Of a stretch of DNA of 64,000 bases, positions 44,178 to 52,185 are shown in pieces. The notes beneath the pieces were generated by a model that saw nothing but the letters and a program-made list of their open reading frames with translations, had not been told where the DNA came from and searched no databases. Source of the DNA: an uncultured Marinobacter sp. (lineage in GTDB: Bacteria; Pseudomonadota; Gammaproteobacteria; Pseudomonadales; Oleiphilaceae); the NCBI RefSeq assembly GCF_947259545.1, contig NZ_CAMYMK010000002.1, positions 558,001 through 622,000 on the forward strand. Direction: 5' to 3'. Position 1 is the first letter of the stretch. The number at the start of each line of letters is the position of its first letter. Both the position numbers and the translations under genes were made by a program.

Positions 44178-44573
44178 GTGAGTGAGTCCATGAAACATGA
44201 TGAATTAAAGAGCGTTCTCGAGTCAGACGGCGAAGAACGGTACGACTACTTCCTGAGCCAGGTGCTCGAAGAACGTGAGATCTGGATTCTGGTGAACGCA
44301 GAGAATCGGTTCCTGAAAATCGTGTCTGAAGACGGCGATGTGGAGCACTTGCCAGTCTGGCCGAGCGAGGCCTTCGCGGCAGAGTACTGTAAAGATTCCG
44401 GTGATCTCACCCCGAAAAGCATTTCCTTGCCGGATTTCTTCCGGAAATGGGTGCCGGGTTTGACGAAAGATGGTCTGGATATCGGGGTGTTTCCCGGTCT
44501 GGATGACACCCTTTGGATAACAGAGCCGGAAGAGCTGAAGCGTGACCTGCAGGATGAGATGTCGAGTTTCTAA
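44178..44573 (+). CDS. DUF2750-family protein
   Basis: A 131-residue soluble acidic protein resembling DUF2750: RYDYFLSQVLEEREIWIL near 22-39, VWPSEAFAAEYC near 62-73, and a LDDTLWITEPEELKRDL C-terminus. GTG 44178 starts the frame; ATG 44190 four codons on is an alternative. Function is unknown. It lies 25 bases after the TfoX-like gene and 14 before the DUF2339 gene. Confidence 0.75.
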   Translation: MSESMKHDELKSVLESDGEERYDYFLSQVLEEREIWILVNAENRFLKIVSEDGDVEHLPVWPSEAFAAEYCKDSGDLTPKSISLPDFFRKWVPGLTKDGLDIGVFPGLDDTLWITEPEELKRDLQDEMSSF

Positions 44574-44587
44574 CGAGGGGAAGGGGC

Positions 44588-47164
44588 ATGGAAGCATTAT
44601 TCATCGTTCTGGTTGCCGGCATTATTTTACTCATTCCTGTCGGCTCGCTCCTTGGATTTCTCGCCTTTCGACAGCGTGGTGATCAGTCCTCCCGGCTCGA
44701 CCTCCTATGGCGGGAAGTATCCAGCCTGCGGGAGGAAGTTGCACACCTGAAACGCCAGCTGGGCCGTGAGGAGGAGTTACCGGCGTCACAACCCGATACT
44801 CCCGAAGAGCCGGCTCCCGCTGAACAAACATCATCTCCGCAAGCCGTCGCGGCCGCAGATTCCGCATCCAGTGATTGGACCGAACAGGCAGTGCCGGTGG
44901 CGCAATCTGAACAGTCGGAACCGGACCGTGTTTCCCGCCTTACCACCGCTCTCAAGGAAAACTGGATGGTCTGGCTTGGTGGCCTGAGCGTTGGGCTGGC
45001 CGGAATTTTCATGGTCAGCCATTCCATCAGCGCCGGGCTGATCGGGCCGGTACAGCAACTGTTGCTCGCGCTGTTCACCGGTCTTGCCCTGCATGCCGGC
45101 GCGGAGTTCCTGCGTCGTCGCAACCGGGGCGCGGATCAGGTGTTTGCCGCGTTGGCGGGGGGCGGCAGTATCACGCTGTATGCGGCGCTGCTTGCCGGTG
45201 TTCACCACTATGAGCTGATCAGCCCATTGACCGGCCTGGTGGGGCTTGCGGCGGTCTCCCTCGCCACCATGGCGTTGGCCCTGGTTCATGGCCCGTTGCT
45301 GGCCATTATGGGGCTGAGTGGTGCCTATCTGGTACCTCTGTTGATCGGGGGTGAGGACGGCAGTGTGGCGTTTGTGCTGTCGTACAGTTTCGTGATTACC
45401 CTAAGTTCGCTGCTGTTAATGCGTTACGTCTTTCGTGATTGGCTGTGGTTCGCGACGTTGGCCGGCGCGCTGTTGTGGTGGCTGGTCACCCTGTCCTCGG
45501 CCCCGGTTGGGGTACCGACGGCCTGGTATATCGCCGTCCTGTTTGCAGTCTTTGCAATCCTCGCGGGTAACCTGCAGGCAGGCGTGCCACGCCTGCGGGA
45601 AACGCTGCTCGCGCTGTTGGCCCTCTGGGGCTTGTCGATCGCTGATCAGTCCGCCGACAGTCCGTTGTTCTGGAGTTGGCTGCTTATCCTACCGGTAGCC
45701 GCATTGGTGCCCCAGAGCCGCGGGACATTCTGGTACCTGCCCTGGGTAGCGGTGATGATCACTGCCGCTGGGTGGCTGGTCTATATGGTTCGTGAGGTGC
45801 CAGGTCATGTGTACCTGGAACAGATGCCCGTCGCGCATCAGGGCGGGTTTCTTTCCTACCTGATTGCCGCTGCGATACTGACTCTTGGCCTCGGCCTGTG
45901 GCACTGGGTGCGTGACCCGGAGCGCCGCCGCTGGGCATCGCTTACGATGCTCTCACCGCTGGTGTGGCTGACTCTGGGCTGGTTGCTGCTGCATGGCTAC
46001 GGCACATCCTCCATTTGGGCGGTTGGCACACTGTTGCTTGGCGGTTTGTACGGTGCTCTGGCCTGGCAGATGGAAAGCCGTGAGCGCTATCGTACGGGGG
46101 TGGTCTGGGCCATCCTGGCCGCGCACGTCAGTTACTCGCTGGCGGCGGTTATGGTGTTCCGCGAAGCCTCACTCACATTGGCGCTGTCCGTTCAGTTCAT
46201 CAGTCTTACCTGGCTGGCGCGCCGCTATGAGATGCCGGAACTGTACCTGCTGCTCAAAGTCGCGCTGGCGCTGGTGGTGGCGCGGCTGACCTTCAATCCA
46301 TGGTTGCAAAGTTACGATGCCGGTGTGCATTGGTCACTGTGGACCTACGGTGGCGCGACGTTGTGTGCGGCCGTGGCCACCTGGATCGCGAGCCGGAATC
46401 ACCGTATCCGCCCCTGGCTGGAGGGCGCGACGTTACACCTGCTGGTGTTATTCCTGGGCTCGGAAATGCGCTACTGGCTTTACGACGGCAATATCTTTGC
46501 CCATGAATACAGCTTTACCGAGGCGACGATCAACACGCTGCTCTGGGGTGCGCTCAGCCTGACCTATACCGTTCGCGCCAAGGCCAGTGAATCCCTGGCC
46601 TGGCTCTACCGGCTGTTTGCATGGATTCTGCTAGGCCTTGCCTGCCTCAGTTATCTCACGCTGATCACCGTGCATAATCCCTGGTGGGGTGGCAGTGCCA
46701 TTGGTGATACGGCGATCTTCAATATCCTGTTGCCTGCCTACGGCGGACCGGTGCTGCTGGCCCTGATTGCCAGCCGGTTCCCGACGTTGGTGCCAAGGTT
46801 CTGGTCACTGTGCGTGGCGGCTGCGAGCTTTCTGTTATTCACAGCCCTGGAGATCCGGCAACTGTGGCAGGGCAGCGAGATGGCGCTGTCCTTCGGGATC
46901 ACCGAGGGTGAGCTTTACAGTTATTCCGTTGTGGGGATGTTGTACGCCATCGCTGCAATCATTTACGCCACCGGACGCAATAATACGACGCTGTATAAGG
47001 CCGGTATGGCCTTGTTGGGGCTGGTGATTGCCAAGATCTTCCTGATCGACATGGGCGGACTGCAAGGCCTGTGGCGGGTTGCTGCCTTTATGGGATTGGG
47101 GCTTGCTCTGCTGGGATTGGCCTGGCTCTACCGGAAAGCTCAGGGAGCTCCGGAGCGGGGTTAG
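44588..47164 (+). CDS. DUF2339 large integral membrane protein
   Basis: An 858-residue inner-membrane protein. An N-terminal helix (about 4-25) is followed by a coiled coil (about 35-60, LREEVAHLKRQLG), a Pro/Glu-rich linker (about 65-110) and some twenty or more hydrophobic segments from about 130 to the end. This layout is DUF2339, found widely but without proven function; a structural or transport role at the cell envelope is sometimes suggested. GAGGGGAAGGGG precedes the ATG. Confidence 0.85.
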   Translation: MEALFIVLVAGIILLIPVGSLLGFLAFRQRGDQSSRLDLLWREVSSLREEVAHLKRQLGREEELPASQPDTPEEPAPAEQTSSPQAVAAADSASSDWTEQAVPVAQSEQSEPDRVSRLTTALKENWMVWLGGLSVGLAGIFMVSHSISAGLIGPVQQLLLALFTGLALHAGAEFLRRRNRGADQVFAALAGGGSITLYAALLAGVHHYELISPLTGLVGLAAVSLATMALALVHGPLLAIMGLSGAYLVPLLIGGEDGSVAFVLSYSFVITLSSLLLMRYVFRDWLWFATLAGALLWWLVTLSSAPVGVPTAWYIAVLFAVFAILAGNLQAGVPRLRETLLALLALWGLSIADQSADSPLFWSWLLILPVAALVPQSRGTFWYLPWVAVMITAAGWLVYMVREVPGHVYLEQMPVAHQGGFLSYLIAAAILTLGLGLWHWVRDPERRRWASLTMLSPLVWLTLGWLLLHGYGTSSIWAVGTLLLGGLYGALAWQMESRERYRTGVVWAILAAHVSYSLAAVMVFREASLTLALSVQFISLTWLARRYEMPELYLLLKVALALVVARLTFNPWLQSYDAGVHWSLWTYGGATLCAAVATWIASRNHRIRPWLEGATLHLLVLFLGSEMRYWLYDGNIFAHEYSFTEATINTLLWGALSLTYTVRAKASESLAWLYRLFAWILLGLACLSYLTLITVHNPWWGGSAIGDTAIFNILLPAYGGPVLLALIASRFPTLVPRFWSLCVAAASFLLFTALEIRQLWQGSEMALSFGITEGELYSYSVVGMLYAIAAIIYATGRNNTTLYKAGMALLGLVIAKIFLIDMGGLQGLWRVAAFMGLGLALLGLAWLYRKAQGAPERG

Positions 47165-47262
47165 GGCACCCCTTCGGTGAGGGGCGGTCAATTTACGGTC
47201 ATATTCCTGAAACGCCCGTTTTAAAGCCCTTGGGAGTACCTATCCTTGCGTTGCTAACACAG

Positions 47263-47281
47263 TTATCCACAGATTCTGTGG
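47263..47281. repeat. DnaA-box-like sequence within a 15-bp palindrome
   Basis: TTATCCACA (47263-47271) matches the DnaA box consensus and overlaps CCACAGA-T-TCTGTGG (47267-47281), a perfect palindrome. The mirrored side reads TTGCCCACA, a poor second box. It lies in the 162-base gap between convergent genes, followed at about 47292 by a hairpin (TGCTCCGG with CCGGAGCA). Confidence 0.45.
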
Positions 47282-47291
47282 GCAACTTTCG

Positions 47292-47318
47292 GTGCTCCGG
47301 CCCTCTCGAACCGGAGCA
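47292..47318. terminator. Hairpin between convergent genes
   Basis: TGCTCCGG and CCGGAGCA form an 8-bp stem around a ten-base loop between the DUF2339 gene and the convergent PF10118 gene. No T run adjoins it on either strand, so termination is only possible. Confidence 0.35.
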
Positions 47319-47326
47319 ACTGTCCA

Positions 47327-48235
47327 TCAGTGGGCGGTTGTTGTCTTCATTCTGGCTTTACGCCGATTCCCGTCACGGAATTCCGGGGCGATGCTGTCCT
47401 GCACGGCGCGCTTGAACTGGTCAATGAGTTCGCTGTTGTCATGGTCCCAGGGGTGGAACCCTGGTTTGAAATAGCGCAGCCACTCGCCTGTCAGACTCGA
47501 GAACGCCCCGTTAATGCCCCACATCCGCCACAATCCCTGAAGGGTGTCGGTCAGTGACGGTCGACCGTCTCGGGCCATCATGCGAAGGGTGCCATAGGTG
47601 GTGAACACCGCCAGTATGGCGGTGCTCATGACCAGCCACCCGGTTCGCTCAATATAGTTGCTGCCGTCAACCGCCTTGTAAACATTGAACGCCACACCCT
47701 TGTGTTCGGTCTCCTCCACGGCGTGCCAGACCCACAGTGGACGCATGGTTTCGTGCATGTCTTCGCGAATGTCATCCCGTGCCAGCAGCAGGTCGGCGAG
47801 CATGGCGGTCAGGTGTTCCAGGGCACAGGTGATGGCCAGATGGTGACGCTTTGGAAGCATCCGAACCGCATCCAGCAGAATCTTCAGGTGTGCTTCGATC
47901 TCCTCGGTCGGCATGCCCTGGTCGTGGACGTGCTGGTTCATGGCGACGTGTTCCAGGGAGTGCATGGCCTCCTGGCCGATAAAGCCGGAGATTTCCTTCT
48001 GCAGGACCGGGTCCTGTACCGATGCGCGGAAGTGCCGGACGGCATCAACAAAGAAGGTTTCGCCCTGGGGGAAAAGCAGCGACATGGTATTCATGGTATG
48101 GCTCATCAGGCGATTCCCCCCCAGCCAATAGCGGGGCACCTTGTTGTTGAACGTGAAGCCCATGCGTTGAGGCTTGATACTGACGTTTTCGGGGGTAGGG
48201 CGTAGCGGGGTTTTCCTGGTTTCGGGTGATTGCAT
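47327..48235 (-). CDS. PF10118 ferritin-like 'metal-dependent hydrolase' (copy 2)
   Basis: A 302-residue paralogue of the protein at 27426. ATG 48235 has GGAG eight bases upstream. FIGQEAMHSLEH (about 86), CALEHLTAML (about 137) and WHAVEETEHKGVAFN (about 170) repeat the paired Glu/His pattern of a diiron bundle, and a hydrophobic stretch near 195-220 follows. The C-terminus is basic. It lies 84 bases after the flavin monooxygenase gene on the same strand, so the two are probably co-transcribed; in copy 1 the partner is a thioesterase. Confidence 0.8.
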   Translation of the reverse strand: MQSPETRKTPLRPTPENVSIKPQRMGFTFNNKVPRYWLGGNRLMSHTMNTMSLLFPQGETFFVDAVRHFRASVQDPVLQKEISGFIGQEAMHSLEHVAMNQHVHDQGMPTEEIEAHLKILLDAVRMLPKRHHLAITCALEHLTAMLADLLLARDDIREDMHETMRPLWVWHAVEETEHKGVAFNVYKAVDGSNYIERTGWLVMSTAILAVFTTYGTLRMMARDGRPSLTDTLQGLWRMWGINGAFSSLTGEWLRYFKPGFHPWDHDNSELIDQFKRAVQDSIAPEFRDGNRRKARMKTTTAH

Positions 48236-48319
48236 GGTGATGTCTCCGTCTGTTCGGTGATGCATGAAGAGAAAAAGAGGACCGGTCGCAGGAGCAGAGC
48301 CGGCCCTAAAGGTTCGGGG

Positions 48320-49861
48320 TTATTCGGTTTCGGCGACTTCCCGGACCCGCTCGGAAGGCAGGACTTTGCGGCCGACGCCGAACTCGAAGTCGGTCTCGTG
48401 AACCCGCCGGGTCCAGAGCCAGAACTTCCAGGTGGAATAGGGCCAGACGGCGAAGTTCTTACCGTCGGCCTGCTGGTACCAGCTGGTGCAGCCGGTGGCC
48501 CAGACCGTGCCATCGAGTGCCTTCTGGGCGTTTTCGTTGAAGCGTTGCTGGGCCTCCGGTTTGACGTCGAGGTAGTCTGCGTAGCGCAGGCGGGCGCCTT
48601 CCATGCACTTGAGGATGTAATCCACCTGGGCCTCGATCATGAAAATGATGCTGTTGTGTCCCAGGCCGGCATTGGGGCCGACCAGCTGATACATGTTGGG
48701 GTAGCCGCTGACCATGGTGCCCATGTAGCCCTCCACTCCGTCTTTCCAGTCCTTGCCAAGGGTGTGGCCTTTGCGTCCCTTGAGGGTGAAGTCTTTCATG
48801 TACAGGCGCGGGTCCACCTGGAAACCGGTGCCCAGAATGATGCAGTCGGCCGGGTGCTCGACGCCGTCGCTGGTCACAATGCCATTCGGGGTAACCCGGT
48901 CGATGCGTTCGGTCACCAGTGACACGTTTGTGCGGTTGAACATCGGGTAGAACTTGTTGGAAATCAGTACCCGCTTACAGCCAATGGTGTAGTCCGGGGT
49001 GAGCTTGCGGGCGGTTTCCCGGTCGCGGACCTGCAAGCGAATAAACAGCTTGGTGAGATGCTGCAGACTGCGGGCCAGCGCCGGGTTGAAGATGGGCCAG
49101 ACCCGGGATTCGTTGGACCAGTAAAGGCGGGCCCGGTGCAGCTTCCGCAGAGCCGGGACGTGCCTGAACACGCTCTTTTCAAGGCCGTTGTAGCTGCGTT
49201 CGTCCCGGGGGATGATCCAGGCAGGTGAGCGCTGCATGACCGTCAGGTGGTCCACCTCCGGAGCGATCTCCGGACAGTACTGGATCGCGCTGCCACCGGT
49301 TCCGATGGACACCACTTTTTTACCCTTCAGATCGTAGTCATGGTCCCAGCGGGCGGAATGAAAGACCATGCCCTTGAAGCCGTCCAGCCCCGGGATGTCC
49401 GGATACTGAGGTACATGCAAAGGGCCGGAAGCCAGCACCCAGTGATGGCAGTCGAACTTGTCCCCGGTTTCCGTGGTCAGCGTCCAGCGCGCCCGGTCCT
49501 CGTCAAACTCGGCGGCGATGACCTCCTGGTTGAAGCGGACGTGCGGGCGAATCTGGTATTTGTCGGTGGTGTTCAGGATGTAGTCCTGAATTTCATTCCA
49601 GGGCGCATAACGTTTGCTCCAGTCCGGCTTGCCCTCGAAGGAATACGAATACAGGTGCGACTGCACATCGCATGCACAGCCCGGGTAGGTGTTGTCGCGC
49701 CAGGTGCCGCCGACTTCGTCGGCTTTTTCCAGCATCACAAAATCGTGGATGCCGGCTTCCTTGAGTTTAATCGCCATGCACAGGCCGCCGAAGCCGGCCC
49801 CGACGATCACGACCTCGGTCTTTTTGATGCTGGGGGTGTGGGGTGTTTTTTGTTGACCCAT
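48320..49861 (-). CDS. Flavin-containing Baeyer-Villiger-type monooxygenase
   Basis: An FAD/NADPH enzyme of 513 residues from ATG 49861 (AGGAGA eight bases upstream; in-frame ATG 49891 lacks one). GAGFGGL near 21 binds FAD, GTGGSAIQ near 188 the NADPH, and FKGMVFHSARWDHD near 155-168 is the F-x-G-x3-H-x3-W fingerprint of type I Baeyer-Villiger monooxygenases. It should insert oxygen next to ketones; substrates range from cyclic ketones to steroids. It precedes PF10118 copy 2 on the same strand. Confidence 0.92.
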   Translation of the reverse strand: MGQQKTPHTPSIKKTEVVIVGAGFGGLCMAIKLKEAGIHDFVMLEKADEVGGTWRDNTYPGCACDVQSHLYSYSFEGKPDWSKRYAPWNEIQDYILNTTDKYQIRPHVRFNQEVIAAEFDEDRARWTLTTETGDKFDCHHWVLASGPLHVPQYPDIPGLDGFKGMVFHSARWDHDYDLKGKKVVSIGTGGSAIQYCPEIAPEVDHLTVMQRSPAWIIPRDERSYNGLEKSVFRHVPALRKLHRARLYWSNESRVWPIFNPALARSLQHLTKLFIRLQVRDRETARKLTPDYTIGCKRVLISNKFYPMFNRTNVSLVTERIDRVTPNGIVTSDGVEHPADCIILGTGFQVDPRLYMKDFTLKGRKGHTLGKDWKDGVEGYMGTMVSGYPNMYQLVGPNAGLGHNSIIFMIEAQVDYILKCMEGARLRYADYLDVKPEAQQRFNENAQKALDGTVWATGCTSWYQQADGKNFAVWPYSTWKFWLWTRRVHETDFEFGVGRKVLPSERVREVAETE

Positions 49862-50012
49862 AGCCCGGTCTCCTATTGCTGATGTTGTCATGTGTGAGGT
49901 CGAGTGTATGAGGAGATCACGGGGTTTCTCGGTTCAGAAACGGCCATGCGGCATGCCCGATGGGACATGAGGGGGTAATGAAAGGGCAGGCTTGCGTCAG
50001 GTCAAAAAAGAG

Positions 50013-51584
50013 TCAGTTATTGGTGAGGAAAGGCCGTTGTGGCGTGAATTGATATGGACGGGAGTGGTGTACCTGGTTGCTTTGCCCGGACCCTGGTGTT
50101 CCTTCTGATTCTTGCACGGGCTCGAAGTAGCGGTTGAGCAGATCCGGGTCGTCGAAATGGCGCTTGCCGATAAAGGCGGTGGCGTGGTGGCTCCATTGCC
50201 GCATGGCTCCGGGTGAGAGTACACCGGTGCCCCAGAGCAGGAATCGCTCCAGACGTTCTGTGCCGGCGACCAGGCCGTTGGGCAGGAACAGGCTGCGGTA
50301 CACGCCCTTACTGTCCGGTAACGCCCTGAGCCGGTCATAGTGAATCAGTTCATAGGGTGTTGATTCTGTGATCGGCTTCGGTGGAGGCGAAAAACTCACA
50401 TTGGCAACGTAGTGGGTACCGCTGGCCAGGTGAACAATCGGGCGGGACATAGCCTGCTGGTTGTCTGGGGCTCTTAGAGGCAACACCGTCATGATTTCGT
50501 CCCCCACTGCGTCGGGGTTGAGCCGGAGTCGGTCCTGGAGAGGATACCATTGGTGATAGCAGCCACAGGGGTGGACGCTGTCATACATCAGGACTTGTCC
50601 GTTCTCATCCAGCGTGACGCGCCAGATCAGTCCATCCAGCCGTCCGCCGTAGATATCCAGGGGGTGGGGCTTGGGTCGTTCATCGAACCAGAACACATAG
50701 ACCAACTGCGGTAGCCATTGGTTCTGCCAGCGAACCTGAGTGATCAGCGTATACGCCCGGGCGGGTGGCTCGATTACCCAGCGGCTGTCTTTCCACCGCG
50801 GTGTTCCGGGTCGGTCATAGGGGTTATCCGTTGCCATGATCAGATGGGGAGCGTGATACGACAGTAGTTTTTCGGCCCCTTCCCGTGAAAACACTGGCAA
50901 TCCCAGCCGGTCCCGGGAGCGTTCATGGCCTAGAATGGACGTTACAAGCGCCGCATCAGGTTCCGGTAGCCCCGGCGAAAACTGACGGGCCCCGGCATTG
51001 TCAGTCTGCTCAGCAAATAAATTTACCTGTGACGCCTGGAGTCTGCGTACCTGATAAGCCAGCACAGGCCGGATCAATGGATAGGCGCCAATGGTGCGTC
51101 GCCAGTCCAGATAGGCATCCGGCACCTGCACGTTGGCAACAAGGTCTGCCCACTGGCGCGCATCGGTCGCCAGCACTGCCACCTGTTGTGTGGCGCAGTG
51201 CATCAGCCAGCCGGGGTCGGACATATGACGCTTTTCTAGCCGGGCGAGTCGGACACGCAACGCCCGCTCCCCGTTATATAGTGCATGATATAACCAGTCA
51301 TGGCGTTCTGCGGGTGAAAGGGCGGCGAGGTCAAAATCGGCCAGCGTCCGGTTAACCCGCAGGTAAGGGTAGCCAGGGATCCGGTTTCCCTGAGCATCCT
51401 GGATGCCGGCCTGTTGCAGTTGCCGCTCAACATCCTGCCAGGCCGTGGTGCAGGCTTCGCTGGTCAGGGACATCACCGGTGGTGTTGTGGGTTGGCCGGC
51501 ACAGCCACCAACTACCCAGACCATAAACATCAGGGTCAGGAGGTTGTAATTAAACGCCTGGTGCGGCCTACAGAGTTTGAGCAT
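50013..51584 (-). CDS. Lipoprotein of unknown function
   Basis: A 523-residue lipoprotein: hydrophobic segment near 13-25 and lipobox VVGGC near residue 28. The mature part is rich in Trp, Tyr and Pro, with DSVHPCGCYHQWYPL near 340-355 (two cysteines next to His residues) and many conserved-looking aromatic stretches (IYGGRLDGLIWRV). No family recognised and no catalytic motif visible. It is divergent from the kinase-like gene at 51655, with about 70 bases between starts. Gene reality is supported by codon usage and lipobox. Confidence 0.65.
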   Translation of the reverse strand: MLKLCRPHQAFNYNLLTLMFMVWVVGGCAGQPTTPPVMSLTSEACTTAWQDVERQLQQAGIQDAQGNRIPGYPYLRVNRTLADFDLAALSPAERHDWLYHALYNGERALRVRLARLEKRHMSDPGWLMHCATQQVAVLATDARQWADLVANVQVPDAYLDWRRTIGAYPLIRPVLAYQVRRLQASQVNLFAEQTDNAGARQFSPGLPEPDAALVTSILGHERSRDRLGLPVFSREGAEKLLSYHAPHLIMATDNPYDRPGTPRWKDSRWVIEPPARAYTLITQVRWQNQWLPQLVYVFWFDERPKPHPLDIYGGRLDGLIWRVTLDENGQVLMYDSVHPCGCYHQWYPLQDRLRLNPDAVGDEIMTVLPLRAPDNQQAMSRPIVHLASGTHYVANVSFSPPPKPITESTPYELIHYDRLRALPDSKGVYRSLFLPNGLVAGTERLERFLLWGTGVLSPGAMRQWSHHATAFIGKRHFDDPDLLNRYFEPVQESEGTPGSGQSNQVHHSRPYQFTPQRPFLTNN

Positions 51585-51654
51585 TTGCCTGGCTGCCTCG
51601 GGTGTCTCTAGCGCTATTGACCCTGGGGTCGCGTGGAAGTTTCAGGAGAGTTAT

Positions 51655-52185
51655 ATGCACACCAGTTTAGCCACCACGAATATCATAATGACCGGCATGC
51701 CGGGTAGCGGTAAAAGTACCGTGGGCGTATTGCTGGCCAAGCGCCTCGGGCTTGGCTTTGTGGATACCGACCTGCTGATCCAGCAACATGCCGGTTGCAC
51801 GTTGCAGGACATCGTGGACAACGAGGGGTACCAGGCGTTGCGGGCAGTTGAGGAAGGCGTGCTGCTCAGGCTGAACGTGGAGCGCCACGTGATTTCCACG
51901 GGGGGAAGCGCCGTTTACAGTGCAAAGGCGATGAACCACCTCAAAGGCAATGGTGTGGTGGTGTTTCTGGATATTCCCCTGGATCTGGTCATCAAGCGCA
52001 TTGGAGATTACAGCCTGCGCGGCATCTCACGCCGCCCGGATCAGTCGCTGGACGAACTGTTTGAGGAACGCTTTGAACTTTATAGCCTTCATGCGGACAT
52101 CACTGTTTCCTGTGCCGGACGGGATCAGGATGAGGTGTGCGAGGCAGTGGTTGCGGCCCTGGAAACGCGGCTTGCCCCCCGATGA
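51655..52185 (+). CDS. Shikimate-kinase-like P-loop kinase
   Basis: A 176-residue P-loop kinase of the shikimate kinase fold, from ATG 51655 (AGGAGA six bases before). Walker A GMPGSGKST lies at 14-22, DTD at 37-39, an Arg at 63 and the R-x2-Y-x3-A-D segment near 140. The shikimate-contacting GGG is GGS here (83-85), so shikimate may not be the substrate. It is not next to aroB, where the housekeeping aroK normally lies. Its 3' end overlaps the convergent membrane spermidine-synthase-like gene by 86 bases. Confidence 0.8.
   Translation: MHTSLATTNIIMTGMPGSGKSTVGVLLAKRLGLGFVDTDLLIQQHAGCTLQDIVDNEGYQALRAVEEGVLLRLNVERHVISTGGSAVYSAKAMNHLKGNGVVVFLDIPLDLVIKRIGDYSLRGISRRPDQSLDELFEERFELYSLHADITVSCAGRDQDEVCEAVVAALETRLAPR

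Noticed and set aside
47263..47281. Replication origin
   Set aside because: Only one good DnaA box, no AT-rich unwinding region and no dnaA, gidA or parAB genes nearby.
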